From assembly GCA_020050775.1 (NCBI GenBank), contig JAGVKC010000079.1:1-24332 (forward strand): a stretch of DNA of 24,332 nucleotides, given 5' to 3'. The notes beneath the pieces were generated by a model. That model did no database searches. It saw nothing but the letters and a program-made list of their open reading frames with translations, and was not told where the DNA came from. Source of the DNA: Minisyncoccota bacterium (GTDB lineage Bacteria > Patescibacteriota > Minisyncoccia > Phycocordibacterales > SBAW01). The position numbers and the translations under genes are program-made. Shown piece after piece: positions 1 through 6,072 of the stretch (the stretch's first letter is position 1; every line of letters starts with the position of its first letter).

Positions 1-20
1 AGCGTTTCTTCATACGCAAA

Positions 21-89
21 GTATACCCCGTGAGATAGAGAACTGCGGACACCGTTATTGAAACAGTGTGAGTATCTAACGGGGTATAC
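21..89. repeat. Long inverted repeat / hairpin downstream of mnmA
   Basis: The arms at 21-37 and 73-89 match at 16 of 17 positions; the outer 11 bases (GTATACCCCGT) are perfect. The spacer holds a smaller imperfect hairpin (ACAC/GTGT). The right arm runs into a perfect 12-bp palindrome, GGGGTATACCCC, at 81-92. On the minus strand the structure lies 8 bases past the mnmA stop and is followed only by TTTGCG, so it is a weak candidate terminator or a 3'-end stabilising hairpin. A small repeated element is also possible, but the window edge hides the other side. Confidence 0.6.
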
Positions 90-96
90 CCCTGTA

Positions 97-1173
97 TTAG
101 GAAATCAGAGTGCTTTTCTCCACAATACCGCCACCCAAGCACTGCTCATTTCGGTACATCACAAGCGACTGCCCTTCTGGAACATAGTGCGGCGTTAAAA
201 GTCGCACCTCATTAGTTGAAAGTATTTCTGCTTCAATAAGTTCCTGCCGATATCTAAAACGCGCCTTGGCTTTTCCAGGAAAAAACGCGCCTATCCAGTT
301 TTCTTCAGTGAGTGTTATAGATGTCAGAGATCCATGTTTCGGAAACTTGTCAGCAGAGACTGTCACAGTATTAAATTCTTTATCCTTAGCAATTACGTAG
401 TGCGGCACCGAAGACGAATTCTTTTGCGTAAGCGTAAACCCATGTCTTTGCCCAAGTGTATATAACACAGCACCGTCGTGAGTGCCTATAGCTTCTCCCT
501 TTTCATTGAGGACCTCCCCTGGGGTGGGCTTAAGTTCTGTGTGCAGCATCTCATCTATAGAAAGATCTCCTAGGAAGCATAGGCCTTGGCTGTCTTTACG
601 TTCTGCGTTAGGTAGTGCAAATTTTTTTGCCAAGACGCGCACCTGAGTTTTTTCTAGACCACCCACAGGAAACCGAACGCTAGAAAGTGCAGTCTCTGGT
701 ACTGCCCATAAAAAATAACTTTGATCTTTTTGTGGATCCTTGCCTGCGTAAAGATGTGTTTCAGTACCCTTTTCGCGCACCTGCGCGTAGTGGCCTGTTG
801 CTACGACATCTGCTCCTTCATCCATTGCGAACTGATAGAAATATCCAAATTTTATTTCTCGATTACACAGTGCGTCTGGGTTAGGTGTTCTACCCTTAGC
901 GTATTCTTTCATTGTTTCCGCGAATACAAAATCTTTGTAATGAAACGAAAGATCAATTTCGTAGAACGGAATTTTTAAGTGAGCCGCAACACGCATTGCG
1001 TCTACTTTGTCATTACCTGCACTGCAGGGGTATCCAGGAAGTGCGATACGGATAAAAACGCCAACCACGTCGTAGCCTTCTTTTTGCAGCAATGCGGCAG
1101 ACACAGCAGAATCCACACCGCCGGAGAGCCCTACGATTGCACGCTTGCCTTTTGGCGTTTGTGGCGACCACAT
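97..1173 (-). CDS. mnmA: tRNA-specific 2-thiouridylase MnmA
   Basis: A cytoplasmic enzyme that activates U34 of Lys, Glu and Gln tRNAs with ATP and inserts sulfur to give 2-thiouridine. The 358-aa length is close to the family norm of about 360-370. The N-terminal PP-loop motif SGGVDS is at residues 17-22. The catalytic cysteine sits in TPNPDALCN (C103) and its partner in DSQGLCFLGD (C199). The GHY motif that follows the first cysteine (residues 127-129) is present. The C-terminal part matches the family's beta-barrel tRNA-binding region. The ATG at 1173 has no Shine-Dalgarno. The gene follows the 309-aa membrane protein gene after 38 bases that contain a 6-bp inverted repeat (1181-1186 with 1201-1206). 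It ends in TAA. Confidence 0.96.
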   Translation of the reverse strand: MWSPQTPKGKRAIVGLSGGVDSAVSAALLQKEGYDVVGVFIRIALPGYPCSAGNDKVDAMRVAAHLKIPFYEIDLSFHYKDFVFAETMKEYAKGRTPNPDALCNREIKFGYFYQFAMDEGADVVATGHYAQVREKGTETHLYAGKDPQKDQSYFLWAVPETALSSVRFPVGGLEKTQVRVLAKKFALPNAERKDSQGLCFLGDLSIDEMLHTELKPTPGEVLNEKGEAIGTHDGAVLYTLGQRHGFTLTQKNSSSVPHYVIAKDKEFNTVTVSADKFPKHGSLTSITLTEENWIGAFFPGKAKARFRYRQELIEAEILSTNEVRLLTPHYVPEGQSLVMYRNEQCLGGGIVEKSTLIS

Positions 1174-1211
1174 ACAACGAGACTAACGTCCCGAAGGTAT
1201 TTAGTCGAGAG

Positions 1212-2141
1212 CTAGAATGACTGGCCTAGCTCTGTAAAAAAGACTTGAGTTACAAGAAGATCTGAGGTTGCCATCAGCATAAGAATAAGAACAGACGCAA
1301 CTATTCCTACTACGCCGAAGAAGATGAACCATCCTCTACTTGTAGTTCCTGCGTCGGCAGCGAGTGTACGAGTTGCTTTCAGATGCGTGAGAACAATATA
1401 CGAGAGAGCAAGGAATGCTGGGGTTATGAGAATACTTGAAACAAAGTTAAAAAACTCCACTGGTATTTGTATAAGCCACGGCGCCTGCGGTAGAAGTAAG
1501 TAGATTGCAAGAGATGGCAGGCCCACAACTACAACTGCTGCCAGCAGCCACCATAGTAAAACAACGCAGACTCCGTACAGGCTGCGCGTAAAGACATGCC
1601 AAAACCGGCCGCGAATATACTCGCGCGATTTAACAACTGCGCTGAGTCCTCGTTCGTTATCGGTGTAGAGAAGATACGGTGCGAATGCGCACATGACAAA
1701 AAGATAAATACCAGGAAGGATGAAAAGAATCAGTCCTCCAAATGCTACTGTTGTATATACAGTGTAGAGCCACACCAAAGGCCAGAAAAGTTTCAAACCT
1801 CTGTGCAGAGCTTCTCTAAAAGAGACATGTTCGCCGACCACCACTGCAGTCATTGCGCTGTAGCCCCAGATACCGAAAAATATGCTGCCTATCACAATAG
1901 CTGCACTGACGAACGTTATACCTACAATACTTGCAACGAAATTTTGTGAGAGCATCCAGTCGCTACCAGCAAGAACCAACATGCCGGTAAGGGCTATCTG
2001 CCCAAAAAGTGCGACGAGTGCAAAAAGAGCGGATACCGAAAGAATTTCTTTAGCATTACGCGTAAAGTGTTCCTTTGCTTGCGCCCAAATCTCTTTGCCG
2101 TACGGGAGCTGCTGCTCGTCTCCGTATGTTGAGTGTGTCAT
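1212..2141 (-). CDS. Conserved hypothetical multi-pass membrane protein
   Basis: A 309-aa integral membrane protein with about six hydrophobic segments and a soluble, charged N-terminus of about 30 residues. The pattern resembles polytopic proteins with a glycerophosphodiester-phosphodiesterase-like membrane domain (YciC/DUF975 style), including a hydrophilic stretch with ERGLSAVVKSREYIRGRF in the middle. That likeness is only by eye and no catalytic residues are visible. It sits 62 bases after mltG on the same strand. The leader contains a GCGTAGT tandem duplication and a TATAGT -10-like box about 40 bases from the ATG. It ends in TAG. Confidence 0.75.
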   Translation of the reverse strand: MTHSTYGDEQQLPYGKEIWAQAKEHFTRNAKEILSVSALFALVALFGQIALTGMLVLAGSDWMLSQNFVASIVGITFVSAAIVIGSIFFGIWGYSAMTAVVVGEHVSFREALHRGLKLFWPLVWLYTVYTTVAFGGLILFILPGIYLFVMCAFAPYLLYTDNERGLSAVVKSREYIRGRFWHVFTRSLYGVCVVLLWWLLAAVVVVGLPSLAIYLLLPQAPWLIQIPVEFFNFVSSILITPAFLALSYIVLTHLKATRTLAADAGTTSRGWFIFFGVVGIVASVLILMLMATSDLLVTQVFFTELGQSF

Positions 2142-2203
2142 GCGTTAACTATGTCAAAACCAGGCCTAAATACAATACACTATACACACTACGCACTACG
2201 CAA

Positions 2204-3214
2204 TTAGTCGAGGTATTGAGCCCTGTAGCGCAAATGCTGCGCATACGTAGTACTGAAATAAAAATTTCCATTACGATCCGAAAGAAAGAATACGTAATTG
2301 CTCTTTATAGGCTCTAGTGCAGCGCGAATAGAGTCAATCCCTGGGTTTCCGATAGCGCCAGGTGGAAGACCTTTGTTGGTATAGGTGTTATATGGATTAT
2401 CCGTAGTAAGGTCCTCGCGTGTTACTTGAAATGTGTTGCGCCCTAGATAGTACGGAAATGTAGCATCAGTCTGAAGAGGCATACCTACTGCAATGCGGCG
2501 CCACAGTACCCCTGCAATACGTCTGCGATCCTCCATTTTCCATGCTTCTTTTTCAAGAATCGAAGCCATGATAACTGCGTCACTAAGAGTAATGCTGGAA
2601 GAAGCGATAAGCGGCTGTAATTCTTTAATTTTTGCTTCGAAATTGTCGGTAAGCATGTCTATCACAACATCAGGGTCTTCGGCTGGATAAATAAAATAAG
2701 TATCTGGGAATAGGTACCCTTCTTTTTCTTGAGCTAAACGCACAAAGGTTTCAGTATCAAAATAAGGAATTTTTTTTTCAAGTGTTTCCGCCATTTGTTT
2801 GACCGTTACGCCCTCTGGGAAGGTAACGCGTACCGGCGTGAGTTCATAATCCCCTGTGGCCACACGCTGTGCCACCCGAAGAACCGTTTGAGGTCCCTCG
2901 AAGAAATATTCTCCTGCAACAGCGCTGCGATCGTTGCCATAGATACGGCTTGCTGCAACGAACATAATAGGCCAGCGAATAATGCCTTCTTTCTGGAGAA
3001 TCTCGGCTACCTCCCACACCGTCTTGCCTTCATCGATACGCACGTAGGATGCGGTTGGAAATTCAAGCGGGGCAGCAAACGTAAGAAAATATATAAGAAA
3101 GGCTAAAATGCCACCGAGAAATGCCGAGGGCAATACGCGATCGTACATGCGACACTCTACGCACCAGTCGTCACACACCGCTGTTGAGCGAAAGATATGT
3201 TTCTTTTCCGACAT
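2204..3214 (-). CDS. mltG: Endolytic murein transglycosylase MltG
   Basis: A membrane-anchored lytic transglycosylase (YceG family) that cleaves nascent peptidoglycan strands and is thought to end glycan synthesis. The 336 aa contain one N-terminal membrane segment (about residues 29-47), a LysM-like region (about 57-125) and the catalytic domain. The catalytic glutamate lies in ASILEKEA (E221), equivalent to E218 of E. coli MltG. Other family signatures are GMPLQTDATFPY and NPYNTYTNKGLPPGAIGNPG. The ATG overlaps the TAA of the upstream gene by one base (TAATG), which supports this start and translational coupling. The cytosolic N-terminus has three cysteines spaced CxxxCxxC (C14, C18, C21), which I do not recognise as a family feature. 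Confidence 0.95.
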   Translation of the reverse strand: MSEKKHIFRSTAVCDDWCVECRMYDRVLPSAFLGGILAFLIYFLTFAAPLEFPTASYVRIDEGKTVWEVAEILQKEGIIRWPIMFVAASRIYGNDRSAVAGEYFFEGPQTVLRVAQRVATGDYELTPVRVTFPEGVTVKQMAETLEKKIPYFDTETFVRLAQEKEGYLFPDTYFIYPAEDPDVVIDMLTDNFEAKIKELQPLIASSSITLSDAVIMASILEKEAWKMEDRRRIAGVLWRRIAVGMPLQTDATFPYYLGRNTFQVTREDLTTDNPYNTYTNKGLPPGAIGNPGIDSIRAALEPIKSNYVFFLSDRNGNFYFSTTYAQHLRYRAQYLD

Positions 3215-4578
3215 TAGGTTGGAAGATTGATTGGAGCTTCTGCGCGACGTGTCGGAACACGATCGAGAGCCGGAGTTTTAACAGCAGAACCTGGGAAGTG
3301 CCAGAGTGTCGCGAGCTCTTCAGTCGTCATACACACAGGTTTTTGATCATACGGAACATAGAAATATGCGCGATTCTTGTAGCGGAAAAAAAGCCTGCGG
3401 CGTTCCCTTTTATGCCGTATTTCGAAAAGATCCTGCCATGGGTAATCGAATATGGCGTGTCCGCGCGTAACTCCTAGCCCGTTATAGCCAGGCGATTTAA
3501 AAGGAGCGAAGAGCAAAATCATCCCTGGAATATTTATGCCGTTGAATGTGTCGTGTTTTGCAAGGTAGACAGCTCGTATGCCGCATTCAAATACTAATTT
3601 TCCAAGCGAGCGCTCGATGGCTTCGATTTTCTTTTTTTCGCCTTCAGTGAGCCGTCCTTCTGTAGAATTTTCCTCATCTTCAGCATTGCGAAGCGCTTTA
3701 GAGCGCTTTGCGGCAGTAGCCATAATGTCATTCATCGCCTCTTTTGCAGAATCTGCATACCGATCTCCGCCTTTGTAAAAACCGAACCACTCGTCTTTTT
3801 TACGCGCCTTCATAACTATCTGAATCCAGAAATATTCGTCTTTACCCACAGTTCCCAAAAGCTCAAAAATATTCGTTAGAGGATCGATCTGGATTTCTGG
3901 CTTGTCCGTGCTTTCGTTGAGCCCATAATCAATATAAGACTTGATGGGGAGCGCATGAGGCTCGCTCTTTTCGTATTCTGTTCCCCAAAGATTGTATTCG
4001 TCCAAGTTAAATGGAATTTTTGCTGCATAGTCTGGCACTTCGGTAACACGGGCTTCTGGGTACTGACCATAGATGCGTGCTTCGATTTGGTTTTTGAATC
4101 CTTTACGTAAATGAATGTAGTAGCCGATGCGTCCTTCATTGCTGGCTATTTCTAAGGTCCAGATAGGCCGAAACTTGCCCTCCCAAATGCGCGCTATGAA
4201 CGTCGTTTCCCCGCCCGCGTTGTGCATAGCAGTAAGAATAAGTTCCATGGCAAGGGGTGATTTTTCGATTTCTGCAGGTAACTGTATTTCGAGCACGGTG
4301 TATTCTTGTGCGAACCAGAACGAATACCGAATGTAGTGCATCCACGTTATCCAGAAAAACTTTGCTAGAAACACCGGGAGCCATATGGGTGACAGGCCAA
4401 TAAGTGCGGCAACAACTCCGGAGACTGCATCTGGATCATTATTCATTGCAACAAAAAGCATGCCGATCATAGTAAGCGGCATAACAACGACAGGTTCAAG
4501 ACCCCACTTTTTTATGTAGTCCGCCCACTCGTGGGCACCGTGGTATGAAAGAATATTAGACGACGAATGTCCGGCCAT
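3214..4578 (-). CDS. CPR-type membrane protein, probable secretion/conjugation-locus component (DUF8128-like)
   Basis: A 454-aa protein with two N-terminal membrane segments (about residues 30-48 and 56-85) followed by a large soluble region. The stretch after the membrane part (LEIQLPAEIEKSPLAMEL, then ARIYGQYPEARVTEVPDYA) resembles the N-terminal domain of CPR proteins that sit beside type IV secretion-like ATPases; I recall this as DUF8128 but cannot verify it. No Walker motifs are visible, so it is not itself the ATPase. It is divergent from a TrbC/VirB2-like small membrane protein across 27 bp, which fits a surface pilus or DNA-transfer apparatus. It heads the minus-strand run into mltG, a cell-wall enzyme such a machine could need. 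The role is inference. Confidence 0.65.
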   Translation of the reverse strand: MAGHSSSNILSYHGAHEWADYIKKWGLEPVVVMPLTMIGMLFVAMNNDPDAVSGVVAALIGLSPIWLPVFLAKFFWITWMHYIRYSFWFAQEYTVLEIQLPAEIEKSPLAMELILTAMHNAGGETTFIARIWEGKFRPIWTLEIASNEGRIGYYIHLRKGFKNQIEARIYGQYPEARVTEVPDYAAKIPFNLDEYNLWGTEYEKSEPHALPIKSYIDYGLNESTDKPEIQIDPLTNIFELLGTVGKDEYFWIQIVMKARKKDEWFGFYKGGDRYADSAKEAMNDIMATAAKRSKALRNAEDEENSTEGRLTEGEKKKIEAIERSLGKLVFECGIRAVYLAKHDTFNGINIPGMILLFAPFKSPGYNGLGVTRGHAIFDYPWQDLFEIRHKRERRRLFFRYKNRAYFYVPYDQKPVCMTTEELATLWHFPGSAVKTPALDRVPTRRAEAPINLPT

Positions 4579-4605
4579 ACGTGATACTATAAGTATACAA
4601 TACGT
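4579..4605. promoter_or_regulatory. Compact divergent promoter, predicted leaderless or near-leaderless on both sides
   Basis: The gap between the two start codons is only 27 bp. It holds a perfect inverted repeat, ATACTATAAGTAT, at 4584-4596. Plus-strand boxes are TATAAG (4588-4593) or TACAAT (4596-4601). The minus-strand box is TATAGT (complement of 4586-4591), 7 bases before the minus ATG. Transcription should start about 6-7 bases past each box, leaving almost no 5' leader. No -35 match or Shine-Dalgarno is seen on either side. Confidence 0.55.
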
Positions 4606-4848
4606 ATGGGAGACTTAGTCGCGAGCCTCATGTCTGACCCTTATTTCTACTTTGCCGGAGCAATGAGCATTGCTGGCGCCATAGCATTCATAATTTTCTT
4701 ATGGGGCGTTATGGATTACGTATATTCGCACGGTAATGAAGAAGAAAAAGAGCATGGGCGCACGAACATGCTCTGGGGCACTGTGTGGCTGGTGCTTATT
4801 TTTGTAATGTGGGAGTTCGTACGCTTTGTTGCTGGAGTATTCAACTAA
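4606..4848 (+). CDS. Small two-helix membrane protein, TrbC/VirB2-like pilin candidate
   Basis: An 80-aa protein with two membrane helices (about residues 14-38 and 52-78) joined by a short highly charged loop (SHGNEEEKEHGRTNM). This is the architecture of mature TrbC/VirB2 pilins, and similar proteins are annotated as pilin in many CPR genomes. The first helix carries FLWGVMDYV, a pattern typical of that family. There is no long cleavable signal peptide. It is divergent from the 454-aa secretion-like membrane protein and is followed immediately by a strong terminator, so it is monocistronic. The likely role is subunit of a pilus or secretion channel; function is inferred from architecture and context. 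Confidence 0.6.
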   Translation: MGDLVASLMSDPYFYFAGAMSIAGAIAFIIFLWGVMDYVYSHGNEEEKEHGRTNMLWGTVWLVLIFVMWEFVRFVAGVFN

Positions 4849-4874
4849 AAAACCGCCCCTAGGGGCGGTTTTTT
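4847..4874. terminator. Bidirectional intrinsic terminator, perfect 28-bp palindrome
   Basis: Six A residues, then ACCGCCCC meeting its complement GGGGCGGT with no unpaired spacer, then six T residues. It starts inside the stop codon of the pilin-like gene, and its symmetry lets it also end transcripts arriving from the sigma-like gene on the other strand. Confidence 0.9.
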
Positions 4875-4956
4875 GTAGTCTAGCGAAGCGAGTGAACAAA
4901 ATTGCTTTTGATTCCGAGCGAGCGACGACTATATAAAATTCTTTATTGAGAATTTT

Positions 4957-6000
4957 CTATTTGACGAGAGAGAATTTGCCGTCGCGGGCGCGTTTGAAGT
5001 ATTTCTGATTCTGCAGGTTCACCACGATGGTACCTGGCTTTACATGGCGCTCTTTGAGTACCTTTTCGATAATCTCGTCTTTGTTCATTGGGCCATGTTT
5101 GCGTAGTGCTTCGCGTACAACGTCGCGCACAACGCCCTGAGTGTATCCCTACTCCTTAAGTGCGTACATGCCGCGGCCAACAAGCACAAAGCGGTTGTCC
5201 TTAATGAGTTCGTTATGCGTAGTAGCTACGTGCGCTTTGCGTTCAAACATTTTTTCGATAAGGTTTGCGACTTCTTTGAAGTGCAGTGGTGAGCCATGAT
5301 TTTTAACTGCGAGGTATGCGAAGTCGCGGATGCCCTTGGTTTTTACATTCGGGGACGCAGACTGACCCCATTCGCCAAGCGGGTTTTTGCCTATTGATTT
5401 AGAAATTGAAAGCCAGCGCTTGAGAACTTCCTGGTTGCGATGCTTGTCGTTTATATTCTGGAGTTCTTTTAGAAAACGATCGATCATCTCTCCTTCCGGG
5501 ATAAGTTCTTCGTCTGAAAGACCTTCATAGAGGCCCTTAAGTGCAGTTTCTACTTTGCCTGCGAGTTCTGCATCGACATACCAGCAACGCTGCGCTTCGT
5601 CGTCTTCTTTGCGGTATTTAAACGGATCACCAAGTACAAGAAGGAAGTAGATGTGGTTCTGCATCGACTTATCTTTGGTCATAAAATTAAGAAGGTCATC
5701 TTCGCAGACGATGCCTCCAAGAGAATCAATGATGCGTTCAAGCTCGTCGAACGCTGCATGTGCCTGTCCAAATGCGGGAGACTTTTTAAGTGCTCCAAGA
5801 GCATGGTTTTCGATTTGGCGGACACGCTCGCGGGTGATGCTATAGCGCTTACCAATGGCCTCTAGAGTCACCTTTTCAGTGCTAGAACCAAGGCCAAAAC
5901 GCGCCTCTATAACAGTGCGAGAACGCTCAGGAAGCGCCGAAAGGAGGCGCTTTACGATTACTTTCGGTTTAAACCCAGTTTTGTCCGCTGTCTGTACCAT
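4957..6000 (-). CDS. Sigma-70 region 4 / HARE-HTH regulator, interrupted by an in-frame TAG
   Basis: Residues 17-75 form a sigma-70 region 4 helix-turn-helix (LPERSRTVIEARFGL, then TLEAIGKRYSITRERVRQIE). The C-terminal third resembles a HARE-HTH domain as in the RNA polymerase delta subunit (HFKEVANLIEKMF, then LVGRGMYALKE). There are no sigma regions 2 or 3, so it is a sigma-like DNA-binding regulator, not a full sigma factor. The frame stops at TAG (5149-5151, codon 284), but the same frame continues with GYTQGVVRDVVREALRKHGP to a second TAG at 4957, giving 347 codons. The interrupted position follows YALKE, where the family normally has Trp, so one G-to-A change (TGG to TAG) explains it. 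ATG at 6000 is preferred because an upstream in-frame start (6024) lies inside the promoter. Confidence 0.8.
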
Positions 6001-6014
6001 ATGTTGTGTTGTGT

Positions 6015-6043
6015 AATATATCACACCTTAAACCTCGGGTCAA
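6015..6043 (-). promoter_or_regulatory. Sigma-70-type promoter of the sigma-like gene
   Basis: On the minus strand, TTGACC (complement of 6038-6043) is followed by 17 bases and TATATT (complement of 6015-6020). The ATG at 6000 is 14 bases past the -10 box, so the leader should be only about 7 bases. TTTGAC is repeated twice around the -35. Confidence 0.7.
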
Positions 6044-6072
6044 ACCTTGTCAAATCAAGGGAATACTGGGAT

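Noticed and set aside
21..89. Integron attC site
   Set aside because: The RYYYAAC-like and GTTRRRY-like cores are in the wrong relative orientation and one is mutated. No integrase or cassette is nearby.
6009..6024. CRP-like site TGTGATATATTACACA before the sigma-like gene
   Set aside because: It coincides with the -10 box, is only partly symmetric, and no CRP homologue is suggested by the window.
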